Positions 10,401 to 34,545 of a stretch of DNA of 64,000 nucleotides are shown one piece after another. The notes under the pieces are model-generated. The model worked only from the letters and a program-made list of their open reading frames with translations. It was not told the DNA's origin and searched no databases. Origin of the DNA: Tubiluchus corallicola. Lineage: Eukaryota > Priapulida > Priapulimorpha > Priapulimorphida > Tubiluchidae. Location: contig JAQGDQ010000135.1 in NCBI GenBank assembly GCA_030141605.1, positions 466,620 to 530,619 of the forward strand. The letters are read 5' to 3'. The position numbers and the translations under genes were made by a program. How positions within the stretch are numbered: position 1 is the first letter of the stretch; the number at the start of each line of letters is the position of its first letter.

Positions 10401-13400
10401 ATTTCATTAGTAAGCCTTGGTTCTAAGGTACAGCTCTGCAGGTTGCATGTGTTGTCCAAAAATCTGATAATAATTAGATATTGTTTTATTAAACAGAGCA
10501 AAATAAGGTGCACCATTTCGTCAAAGCTCTGTGCCTAAATTGTACAAAATTTGTTTCCAAGTTTTGTGCGCAGACTGCAATATGTGAATATTTTTGATTT
10601 TTGGCTGTTGCTAATCGGTGTTCATTGTCATTCATTTATTTGCTGTGAAATTTTTAATTGCATCAGAGAGAAACAATAAATTAACAAAAACTACAATACT
10701 TCAGAACTATACCTACGTATAGAGGACTTTGTCTTCCACTGGTGTTAAAGGTGCACTCCAGTATTAACGTATCTCCCTGAAATTTCCAAAATAGGACAAA
10801 ATACGAAGATATACAAAGTAATTCACTGGTCTATGCTACTAGCTAATGTTAATTTTGTTATAAACAGTATTACACACTATAATACTTAATATATCAGTGG
10901 GATCACTTAAATGATCAAAATTAATTAATAATTTGTTGCTTGCTTGCACTTACAGGTAAGAAGGTGACTTCTTTGTTCAATGCCATCTGTTGCTAAAAAA
11001 TAAAATAAAAGCTTTTATATATCTTTCATATACTTATGTCTAGTTCAATTCAGTTCATGTGGCATAGATGCATCAGCAAGAACGCAGTTCGTTAAAAAGG
11101 TGTAAAACTCGCATTCATTTTTTTGTAGCAAGATGATTTTCAAAGTAGATTTACCTGAAACTTAGATTAATTATTGCACCATTAAAAGTACACTAAACAT
11201 GTGTAGCTTGATAATTGTCGCATAATTTACTTGAAGAGTATGTAGCCACCAGCTTTCTGCAAGGTGGTAAAATTTCTTTCATAAAACTTACCTGATAATT
11301 AAAGTCGTAATGTTCATCCATTGCAAGAGGTGGAAGTTCAATGTCTTTTCTGTAATGCCTGATTCCTAATTTGACTGCACTGAGATGAGCATGAAGTAAG
11401 ACAGCGGTCAATTTAACACCTTCTTTTCTGGTGTACTACATGAGACAGGGTTAAATATCAGAAGTTTATTGCTTGCAAAATGTTTTCGTGTACATTTTCG
11501 GGTATTAGCAATCAGTAAGTTTAAAAGAAAACTGGACTCAATCTTAAACTATAGGTCAAAACAATCTGTTTCTACAAAATATTGAAAGTGAACATACTAT
11601 TTTGTCAAGAATGACCCAATTTCTCATTCGTGCGACTAGTTTTTTGCTGTTATATGCATTCCGCTATTCTTTAGCTAAATGGGCAGTAGTGCTTGCATTT
11701 TGGAATTGTGTTGCACAAAAACCAGGTGTTATACCTCTCAGTTCAGAGGTGTTCAGTTGTGATGTAGTGCACACATTCGAGAGTGCGTGCATGGGCACAG
11801 CAGTAAATGTGAAATTTTAATTTGAAACTTAAAATTTGCTGAGGTTTGTATATCACACTAAATCTTGTATAGTAGCACTGTACTTTAATTTTTGCTTTCG
11901 TAAACACGTGTAAAATGCTCATTAATGTTTATGCCATTGGAAATTATGTTCAGTTGTGATGTCTTCACTAGTTTGGCTTGCCTGCCATTAATTAAGTTTT
12001 TAATCTATTAATTATCAGAAATGCTTTGGCAGTACTATGGGTTTTAAAATGTATACTTTTACCAGACTTCAAAATGGGGTAGGATATGAAAAATCATCCT
12101 ATTTGAACGGATACTATGCAATGTGTCAAAGTCTTGTAATACAGTAGTTTTGTAAACAAAAATGAATTTCACTAGTACAACAATTCCTAATTTTTTATGT
12201 ATCAATTCTGAAATTTTTAAACAGTTGTATAGCTAGTTAAGTGTGCATGACTTTGTAAAATATTGAGATTTAGCTTTGAACTGCAAATAGCACAAACCTT
12301 ACTTGTGCAGCTTGAGGAGCATGTACTGCGAATGGTAAATTCAGTAACATTGGGAGGTATGATCATCGGTGGATAGTCAATGGGCTGGCCAATGAGCAGC
12401 GTGCCAGCATCGTGTTTGCGCAGCTGCCTGGTGTAGAATAATCTGAAGCCAGAGCTGTCTTGAATACCTATAAATCAAAACTAAAATGTTTAGAGTGATC
12501 CAGGTAGTCTTCCTATGACTCCATACAATTTAGGTAGCTTTTTATGAGCTTTTTTGGGTCATGGTTAAGTTCTTAATGAAATGGATACAAACACCATTTT
12601 AAGGTGTTCACTAGGTTTCTTTATTCTGAAACACAATAATTAAAATTCAATTTAATATGTAGCGACTATAAAAAGTAGACGAGAGTTCTTGGCAAATTAA
12701 TTAGTGATAACTTATGTTGTTAGAGTCTTTATCAGTTATTAGATCAGAATGACAACTCCAAATAGCCTTTATAAACAGCAATGCCACTCAGTAAATTCAT
12801 AAGAAATTTGCAGTCATAATTTCTAAGAAACAGAGTAATGGCAATGAGATCTAAAGACAGGAAAATGTCATGCAACTACAGCTAGCTCACGAAAGGGCAA
12901 AATGCTAATGTACTGAAGGATATTGAGGTGCTTCAATTTCAAAGAGTGACTACAGTAATAAGCTAAATACTAAATAAACAAACAGGTGGCACCGTGCCAT
13001 TAATTGAAAAATAAATCAAAACCAGAAAGGGCACCCACTATACACTTATAAAAATGACTCCTTTTTATGTCTAATTATTCATGGTTTTGTGCAAGGGGAT
13101 GCTACACTGTAGTAGTAATGCACAGTTCACCTTTTAATCAGGTTGTCTTACAAAAACATTGCCACTGTAGCTGGTGGTTTGGTCACTCTGTGTGGTAGCC
13201 AAATTGACTGCTCTCTTCCTTTATGTAACGCACCTTTGACTGCTACAGGCACACTTATATGAAATTGTCTTTGGACTAATATTTATTTTTAACGAAAATA
13301 TGAAAAATACTGATCAGCTAGGTGTTTAACCTTCTGGCTTTTCGAGTTACGAAGTCCTTTATGATCTCTTCAACATCAAGTGATTTAGTACACTGTTTCA

Positions 13401-16400
13401 GTACGAAGAATTGCTAAGTTAGTAATTCTATGATTGCTTCTATTTGAGCTAAGATAGGTCTTTATTGATTTCAGCTTAGAAAAACTCTGCTTGTATCTAC
13501 TGACCCTGACAGCTTTTGTCAGAGATGCTCTCAATAATATCATCAAATTTGGCACAATATTTGATAATAAACCTTAGGAGCTCCAGAGGCCCTTCTTTCC
13601 AGTTTTTCTCTTTAAAGAGTTTTCTCTCTGACAGCAAACTGAAACTGTGAACTGCTCTCCGACAGTTGCTGTAAGGTGATTTCCTGTGAGTTACTGTCTA
13701 GTGTGAATAACTCAGCGAATTACTCTCAACACTTGCAGCAGTGACTAGAGAAGAGAGTGTCAGTCCGTGTTATTGCTGGAGTTTAACTTGCGGAAAGTTT
13801 TGTTCTGTAGTCTGAACATGTTTGAGAGTTACTTGGCGAATTTTATTCAATATTTATGCAAGAATTGGCAAGATTTTAATCATTACATTTTTGTGCTGCA
13901 TCCCTTGTTATTTATTTTATTCACACACAGTAAACAGCACATATTCCCGCCTCATTTGGATGTTTTTCTACGTTACTTTATCACATCTTCATTTCTTATG
14001 TTTCATATGTATGATTATGTGATTCTGTAATATTTGTAAGATATGTGACCACATTATTGTCTTAAAAGGGAAAAAGTAAATGCCAGAGCTTTAGGGAACT
14101 AAATCTTAATTATTAATCAGTAAGTCTGTTTAAAATCGTTGAATGTTGAATAAAATCTTACTTACCATTGAGTCGACCAGGGTTATCGTAATGTGTTTCC
14201 AGGAAAAAATATTTGGGATACCCATATCCTGGATGTATTGGATAGCCTACATGTTCGGGATAACTGTATCCCTGCAAAAGAAGCAAAATAAAATAAATGA
14301 TTTTGAGATTTTTGTATTTTAAAGATGTCCATGTCTTACATGTGAGGATTTTTTACGGTTCGTATTCCTTATTACAAGGTTTCAGTATATGGACGTGCAT
14401 TTACAATTGACGGTGGTGAGGATTTGGTTTTGGCCTGCCAAACCTGCTAAGAAGTGTTTGCTAAAATATGCAAAGATGTATTGATTACAATTCTGCCAGT
14501 TCTTTGATATAGAAAATAATAACTTATAATGTGTGACTGCAATACCATAGTAACCACACATATAACTTTTCACAAAATGCGGCAGAGATAGACAGTCTTT
14601 GATATATAGATGATCTTAATATTAATTACAGACTAGTAATTAATGTGATTCTAACAGAATAAGTTCTTACAATATTTGCGATACACTATATTCCGTAGCA
14701 ACTTTCCAAATAGCATCTCGTGCATTTTCATATAATTATTTTTCTCAAAGTCTTAGACAGATTCAGCTGCAGAAGTTCTATTTTGATCTGCCCAAAATGA
14801 TCAAAGTGAAATTTTAACTTACAGACCTTTTTGTTTTTGTGTGCCCTTTGTGACTTGTTTAGCTATAAACAAATTCAACTACCACCGTCATTACTTAGCA
14901 ATAATCTTGTTTTGAACCTTGTTATTATGGAGGAGGTAACGTCAGTAGTGGAGAGAAAACTGAAGCCATAGTTGCCACACCTCTGCTTAATTTTTCATCG
15001 ACAAAAACAAAACACAACTAGAACTTTAAACTTGAGTAAAAAAACTTTATCGATCTAACCATGACTTCTTGTTATGCAATTTAGTATACCTTGCCTCCTA
15101 CTGCCCATCCGTGAACAACAATGTCGCAAGCAATAAGATCTCGAGGCATATCTCTCAGACCGTAACATGCACTACTCCATGTTGCAACTGCAGATGCGTT
15201 GAAGTTAGGCTGACAAGCGTATAGGAGCATGTGATGTACTATGCCTAACATATTCTCTTGGATTACAGGCTCCAGCTATAAACAGTAAAATTGCACTAGG
15301 AAGCTTCTTTTGTCACTTTGGTTTAATTAGAAAAGGTGTTACCCTGACTCGTCTACTCCTGCGTGTTTCATTCATGACACGGGTATGATATTGACATCGA
15401 TATGCAGAGGCAAAAAGCAAATATAGCCTTTATAAAAATAAAAAACTGCCAATGTGTCTAATAAGGACAAAATCTTTATTAGTGCTGCGCTTGATTTGAG
15501 AATATTTGCAGTTCAGCATAGATTAAAATTATTTTTCTACTAGTACTTGCACTTTTAGGACCATTGATAATGAAGTTGTTGTTGAGAAAGTTGTACTTAC
15601 TCTTATAATGTGATGCTTTTCTTCCATTTCTGGCAGTGCATATAATTCACACCAGTACAATGTTTGCTGCCTAGTCAGAGTTGTCTATAAGAATTAATTG
15701 ACAAAACAAGACATTTGCTTATATTAGCATGAAGACACTAATAAAAGTTTCTAGTCAAATTATCACTTTCAAATTGTTTTAGTGGTCAATGCATTTACCG
15801 ATATATTTACAGTGACATAGCATAGCAGAAATTTAAAACTATTGTAAAATAAATTATAAAATGTAGAGTGAAACGAATTCTTGATATATATTTATGGATT
15901 CATTTACAACAACACTGCAGGAATTAAAGTTATATGTGAAACAAACATATTAAGTGTCATGTATAAATATTGCATGTCATACATTTCTGTTCAATATGTC
16001 CAGGGCTTTGACGTCTTCTGACTCGTAATTTCCGTAGTGCTCATTTGTGGAACAGTCGAGCAGATTCGTGCTTTTCACACCTTTGGTGCTGCCATGATAT
16101 GGAATGTTTTCCTCATCTTTTGGGTCAGTATTACTGTATGCATATATTACTCTTGTGGTCTGCCCATACTGAAGTACAGAAAAGCAAGTATATGAGAATG
16201 AATACTGACACAGCATACAGATTTGCTTGCAAATATCAGTATTTTCATTACACGTTACCTAGATTCAGCCTCATGATGGCTTTGACTGTCAATTTATAGC
16301 TTTACATTTATAGCTGACTTACAATTTATAGCTTAAACGAATATTTACTCATTTTCGTAGCGGTTGTCATGCATTACAAACTGCAGTTTCCATTCGCCGT

Positions 16401-18052
16401 TTTGATTGCCACAAGCTGGAAATTTTCCATAAGGAAATGAGTAATTATTACTCCAGGGGTACCTTTATTGCATAATCCTTGGCTCTGTCACACGTTTGAA
16501 GTTTGCGCCTGAAGACAAGTCTGGTTTGATTTCCTGATTCGCTTCCTTCGATCAGTTCGTAATCCTGTTTAACGTCAGCATGTGGTTTTCCTTGTTTTTC
16601 TGCATATCTGTCCTAAAAATACTTTGTCTCCTGTTATTGCAGGAACAAGTCTTAAGTTTAAGAAAGTCTGTGGATGATAGAATGAACCCCTTATTTAATT
16701 TTTGACAGCAACTATAAAAGACTAAGAAATGTGAAAAAGTTGGGATGGAATCAGCATTTGAACCATCACATTCTGGAGTGCAAAGTCACAGTGGTTATAA
16801 GGTTCAGTGGCCTAACATTACCAGATGGTTTACCAATCTTTTATGGCAAATAGTTGTATGTAGTTCCAATTCGTGTTTTCATGGTAGTCTATAGAAAGTG
16901 TAATGATCCTTATGAACTTACCTTTAAGTACACTTTGCTGTTGGCAACCCATCCAATCACAATGTCTGCGCCAGCCATTCCTCCTGAAGGAGAGAAACCA
17001 ATTCCTACCCAACCAGATGTGTTCACAACCACCTTCATATTTAAAATCCGTGAGCAATATCAGCAAAACAAGCATTTATAATACCACTTAATGTTTTTGC
17101 TACATTATTACCATGACAAAGTTACCTCAGCCATATATAGTTGTTAGTTGACATTTTCACTAAATCATTTTTTGCAAAATTTATACCGTGAAAATAAAAT
17201 CATAAACACTGCCAGAAGCAGTGGGTGGACTTTTGATATTTTCTTGGTTTAACGCTTGACTACACAGGTAATTCGTCCATAATTGGGTGATCACTAATTA
17301 AAATTCAGAATGGCCACATACTCAATTTGTGTAGTTATTCAAGAATTTATGCAACCAAAGAACACTTCAAAATTATTAAAAAGAACATCACTGCTTGGTT
17401 ATAAAAGTGAGTTAATATGTACAAGATAAACTAATCCTTTGAAATTTATCAAAATAACTTTGTATGTCAGATTTCATTATATCTCTACAGCTCAGGCATG
17501 ATGTGAGCATCTGCAATCATATGACAGCACCTGTATTTTCAAGATCACTGGATTAAAAATTACATTAAGCTGTTATGTGTCTTTCAAGATACATTTCTTG
17601 CTCCTAAATAAGTTAAAATTTTCAACTGCTTGTATATTTTACAATATGCATTGAGTTTTTCAATATCCCAAATTGTAAATCAGGTGAATTTGTAAATTTT
17701 GACTTTAGTGTATATAAGTGTGTTTCCATAACAATTTGTTATTATTGTAGTACAGTACTTTATTATTACAGTGTTAATGTCACAATAACATACTCTGTTA
17801 TCAGTTTCTATAGCACTTTCTACTTAGCACAGTGAAATTGGTTTGATTTGACAGCAACTATTAATAAATAATTAATTATTTCTGTTGTCGTACTTTGAAA
17901 GTTATGCAAGTGTCGTTAAATGTCCATTGTAGCTGAAAGTTTGGGTCAAGCTGTTCTGTTCTGCTTGAACATCGATGACTAACATCGCTGCAGTCAACAT
18001 AATAAACAATAAAACACAATAACACAAATTTTGATGTCACGAATACTTTCAT
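7484..18052 (-). CDS. MOXD1-like: DBH-like monooxygenase (MOXD1-type), 13 exons, complete
   Basis: Secreted or luminal copper type II, ascorbate-dependent monooxygenase of the dopamine-beta-hydroxylase/PHM family. Exons on the minus strand: 18052-17894, 17032-16922, 16612-16463, 16168-15983, 15684-15601, 15275-15090, 14271-14166, 12467-12303, 11422-11292, 10992-10954, 10776-10717, 10177-10050, 7628-7484. All junctions are GT-AG and in phase, giving 549 residues. Residues 1-21 form a signal peptide. About 35-150 is a DOMON domain (GGMAGADIVIGWV). All six copper ligands are visible: H244 and H245 (IVHHMLLYAC) and H319 (ETHYDNP) for CuH; H393 and H395 (LLHAHL) and M468 (ADEMCLSY) for CuM. Exon 10 is only 39 bases. 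The tail is short, with no C-terminal membrane span or GPI signal. The substrate cannot be told from sequence; MOXD1, DBH and tyramine hydroxylase share these motifs. The weakest calls are exon 2's 5' end and exon 13. Confidence 0.9.
7976..9059. mobile_element. TA-flanked DNA transposon relic in the last MOXD intron
   Basis: The left end is TGGGGTAAAGTTGGGGAAAA at 7976; the right end, read in reverse complement from 9059, is TAGGGTAAAGCTGAGGAAGG. About 20 of the outer 25 positions match. A TA dinucleotide flanks each side (7974-7975 and 9060-9061), as in Tc1/mariner/pogo-type insertions. GGGGTAAA-type motifs recur inside (GGGGGAAAACGGGC near 8028 and a palindromic pair at 8815-8856), which suggests subterminal binding sites or two adjacent copies. 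A 103-codon frame at 8185-8496, rich in Lys and Ser, lies inside but has no motif I recognise as a transposase. Confidence 0.65.
13290..13620 (-). pseudogene. hAT transposase C-terminal (dimerisation) fragment
   Basis: The minus strand reads PLELLRFIIKYCAKFDDII (about 13582-13526), then YKQSFSKLKSIKTYLSS, NHRITNLAIL, and after a frameshift KSLDVEEIIKDFVTRKARRL (about 13388-13329). This is the hAT dimerisation domain pattern: (A/E)-R-x-F-S-x-L-K-x-I-K-x-x-L-R-S, R-(L/I)-x-x-L-A-x-L, then an acidic segment ending D-x-F-x-x-x-K-x-R-R. Frame breaks show it is dead. It lies in the intron between exons 7 and 8 of the DBH/MOXD-like gene, on the same strand. It shows that full-length hAT elements once existed in this genome, matching the non-autonomous copies elsewhere in the window. 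Confidence 0.8.
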
Positions 18053-19824
18053 CCTATTTGCTGATGTAGTTACAAAAAACTCTTTTTTAACTTCGCATCC
18101 AAACAGTGAGTTACAGTTATAACGTATAGACAGTCTAAATCAGAAGACTGTTAAAATTTTCAACTGCATACAGTGTATTTTTAAACTTCCTGTTTCCAGG
18201 AAAACATCAGCTACATCCGGTAAAGTTTTCATGATCAAAATGTTAAACAGTTGGTTGTGAAGTTATTCTTTGCAATTCATATTTGATATTGCATTTATTT
18301 ACAAACAATACTTCGTGTTCAGTGTTTCTTCGTACATTTTGCATTTAAATTTGTCTATAAGCAAAGCTTCAAGTTTTCTTCTTTCTAATTGAATTTTATT
18401 ATTGTCCTAAGTTAGTAATACAAGAATTTTTATGAATTTTTCTTGCACATGTATATTTTTGTTTTGCTAATGCCAAGTCAGCTGATTCCCAGCCTGTTTT
18501 GTATTAATGTTGTAATATAAAGGTGGTCAGGAAATGACAGCCCCCTGTGCTTAAAAATTATCACAAGTAGATACAAATGTGTTTTTAGTACTTTAGTCAC
18601 TGTAGTAATACATATCTAATCTGTTTTTTAAGATTCTTATTGCCAGAATTCAAAAATCAACAGAAATGGGTCATTACATCATTTGCATTTTAAAACCTGA
18701 ATGAGTTATACGTTTATGGCCCGTAGAGCTGTGAATATCGACACTACTAGATATTAAAATAAGTATTGTTTTACTAAAATTAAGTACTATTTTTCCTACA
18801 CATGTCAGTTTTTATCTAGGTCTTTCGGTTTCTTCTGTACAAAAGGAAGCAATCATTTCTTGACAGTGTCAGATTTAGACTTGTTGAGGCCCTAAGCTAG
18901 ATAAAGCCCTGAATCCCTCTTTTTTTAAAAAAGATTACGCTAACTGGTCCCAGTTTATGACTAAAATATTACTTAATTATAAAAATGAGTATAAAACTAT
19001 ATGAAACCCAATCTGGAATCTTCATGAGGCCCGGCATGCTGATTGTGAGGCCCTGAGCTGTAACTTACTTAGCTTATACCTAAAACTGTTTCTTGATGCC
19101 CCATAGACACACCTCATATCAGAGATCATTTCCTTATCTTGTATGTCAACAGATGATATTTTCCTGTTCTATTACTAGTTGCAGAGATTTGGGTTTAGTT
19201 TGTTTAAGCTCCACACAAAAGTATGTTATAAGCGAAATAAAACTTGACTTCTGATAGAACATCATATTCGACTATGAGCAAAGTTCATGCTGTACTCAGT
19301 TGACTTGTAAGCTTAAGTGGAGAGCTGTAGCTAATCCTTTCCAAGGTTGCTATTCTTCTTTATTAGATTGCTGACATTTGATTGGCGAGATCCTGAAGTG
19401 TTTTACTGAGTAGCAGAGATGAAGTGAGGCAGAGAGTGAAATGCATGTACTTTTACATATATATATACTATCTGTACCAGAATTTGTATCTAGTATTATA
19501 ATAATAATATATATGTGCAATTATATGTACTATTATAGTATTGGGTACAAGATACAAATTTTAATAAATTTTTACCAATTATGTAAGCAGAGAGTTTTTT
19601 GCATTGAACCATATTGGTTCTTGCACTATATAAAAAAGTAGCATTATAACTAATAGTTAGAGATATTATTAATCAGTTTTCAACGTGTTAAAACAGACGA
19701 GCAGTTTTTCGATGCAAATTACACAATACATGTATTTTTATATAAAACTATATATGTGTAATATATATACATTTTTGCAATTACAATTACAATACATTCA
19801 CATTATTATTTATTAACATTTCAG
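18053..19824. promoter_or_regulatory. Divergent intergenic region between MOXD-like and SLC3A1-like genes
   Basis: About 1.8 kb separate the two head-to-head start codons (18052 minus and 19866 plus). Both promoters must lie here, or in any upstream noncoding exons. I see no convincing TATA or initiator pair. A patch at about 18890-19065 carries GAGGCCCT-type motifs like the hAT elements of this window, so part of the region is probably an old insertion. Confidence 0.45.
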
Positions 19825-19865
19825 GTTGAAAACTGTACATTAGAAGTTAAATAGAAGACTTCATA

Positions 19866-32331
<12,466 letters not shown>

Positions 32332-32647
32332 CTTCCTATAGCAGAAACATTCTTTTCTGTTTTTTTATTCTTTTCAAACCAAAATGGGTGAAACTGGTAG
32401 ACATTCATAATTGTTAAAAACACATTTAATTTTTAGTCAAAATTAGCATTCTATATTTTCTGATTTGTTGGAACGTAATGTTTGGTAAGAACCAATTTTT
32501 AGTTTTTATGACATGCCAGTAGGAATATAATTGTCATCTTTTTTTAAAGAAAATGTGTCTATATGTAGAAATAGACTGCATATTTTTATAAACTAACTTG
32601 CCTTGTAATCTTAAAATTTTTATTTTGTTTTCGTACTTCATTTGCGT

Positions 32648-32653
32648 AATAAA
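32648..32653 (+). promoter_or_regulatory. Candidate polyadenylation signal of the SLC3A1-like gene
   Basis: AATAAA lies about 320 bases beyond the TGA stop at 32329-32331. Another occurs near 32857. Either could serve; AATAAA is common by chance here. Confidence 0.35.
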
Positions 32654-34035
32654 TTTAAAAAACTCTACCTTGCTATTATTTGCTTTATAATAGTAATGTT
32701 ATGGCAGTGAAAGTTAGTTTTTTTGTCTTAAATTGTTGTAACTATTGCCCATTGTTTATTATGCGAATTCTTTCGAAATTTAGCATCTCACATCATATTC
32801 GAAAGTAGAATACTCTGAAATTAAATCATCATAGTTTCAGTCAAAGTGAGTTTCAAATAAAATTAAAATTTATAATGTCAACATTTGACACAGTAGAGGT
32901 CACTATCAAAATAAGCTGTCCGTGAAAATATGCTTATTCCTATCAGTTCACTGCAAGCAAAAACAACAATTAAATAAAAATAACCAAAAAGTAGCAAATG
33001 GTTTGATTGTACGCTGTGGCTGTATAAAAACGCATAAACAGAATGTTTACAGATAAAGTACAACTTTAATAATCTGATAACGTACACTAAATAAGTTAAA
33101 TGCACATGTAAAAATGCTTTAAACAATCTAAAATACTGTAAAAAAACAAACTTCATTAGGTGGTCACACAAACGTATTTAAAAAAGACATTGAAATAGAA
33201 AATAATAATAAAATTGTGCAAACTTCAAAAGACAATATAATAATTTAAGTGTATAATTTGAAATATTTATCACACGATTAAGCCTCTAATAATACTATTT
33301 TGGCTGAAAAACAAAATATCAAAAAATTGCATACATATTAAACAATAAATACATGTTTGACATATAAGCTAGTGAAAAACTTAATTTTAAGATATAAAAA
33401 TGATCATACCTTAAACACTTGGAAGCAAATTACAATTGACGTTTAAGCACGATGTCTTTGAACATGTTAACAACGTTTATTGGTCAAGAAAGTGTTATTT
33501 TATATACCTAGATATTGAATTATACCTTTATAATCTGAAATAATAGCTAATAATTTATTAAGGGTGACTAGATTCTTTAACTATTATGCTATTAAATCAT
33601 GCAACAGAAGCAAATTTTTGTTTCATAAAGAAATGCACAACATTTTTGTACATTCATTATAAAAATGTGCATAAAATTTGCATTATTAAAAGTGAAGTAA
33701 TTATAGATGTTTGCTACAATAAAAACAATAGTTAGATTGCAAATTTGCAATGGGAGTTCTGTATTTCATTCATACACAGAACCAACTCACATTTGTGCTT
33801 TCTTTCTCATCAAGAGTTTTGGCCTTCCATGTACAATCTGAACCAACTTCAACATTTAGGCTACGCAATTACATAAATAAAAACCACAACTGTAATTTGT
33901 TAACACAGTGGAATATAAACAACACATTAAGTGCTGGAACATAGTCAATATGTTGATTACAAAATTGATTTTTCTAACATTAAGTGCTGGAAAAATCAAT
34001 TCTCACAACTAAAACCAATAAAAAAAAACAATATG
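32654..34035. other. No gene recognised
   Basis: Very AT-rich, probably 3' untranslated or intergenic sequence. The longest open frames (32878-33171 minus, 33750-33944 plus) have no family features. Confidence 0.45.
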
Positions 34036-34545
34036 CAGGGCTGTATTATGACCCTTTGGGCCCCTAACCTAATGAAATTATAGGGCCTCCTCAGATACGA
34101 AGCCACCATCTAATTCGCCTGCATAATTTTTCTTGAATTATTTTTACTCTGGTATATTTTAGCGACATTTACATTGTTTGAAGTAAACTTGTTGCACCCG
34201 TCTTGAATAATTTTTACCCTGATACATTTTAGCGACATTTACATTGTTTGAAGTAAACTTGTTGCACCCGTCTTGAATAATTTTTACCCTGATATATTTT
34301 AGCGACATTTACATTGTTTGAAGTAAACTTGTTGCAAACTCTTTAAATAAATTAGTATAGCTATTTTTTATTTGTCAATAAAAATATTCTATAAGAAATA
34401 CAATTTTACTATTTATTGTAAACCAAATTAGCACGTATTTCAACATAACTGCAGTGAAAATACAGATTTTTCTGCAAGTTACCAAAGCACGAGGCCCCCA
34501 AGCTTAAGGCAAGCGCCTAATAGCCTACAGGATAATCCGGCCCTG
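34036..34545. mobile_element. Non-autonomous hAT element with internal 70-bp tandem repeat
   Basis: The element starts CAGGGCTGTATTATGACC and ends with the inverse of CAGGGCCGGATTATCCTG. Flanks ACAATATG and CTGATATG share five of eight bases, a decayed target duplication. It belongs to the same family as the 306-bp insert at 6786-7091: shared GGGCCCCT, CTAATGAAAT and AAGCTTGGGGG words appear in the same order once one is inverted. The extra length comes from a threefold tandem repeat at 34131-34337. Confidence 0.8.
34131..34337. repeat. Three tandem copies of a 70-bp unit
   Basis: Units start at 34131, 34201 and 34271, each beginning TCTTGAATTA or TCTTGAATAA and containing TTTTAGCGACATTTACATTG. 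They differ at only a few positions, so the amplification is younger than the host element's decay. Confidence 0.95.

Noticed and set aside
13767-14030. 87-codon plus-strand frame, with an overlapping 66-codon frame
   Set aside because: Low-complexity hydrophobic translation of AT-rich intron on the wrong strand; no start context or motif.
16830-17075. 81-codon minus-strand frame over MOXD exon 2
   Set aside because: It is out of frame with the DOMON-coding exon 17032-16922, whose proper frame joins exons 1 and 3 in phase.
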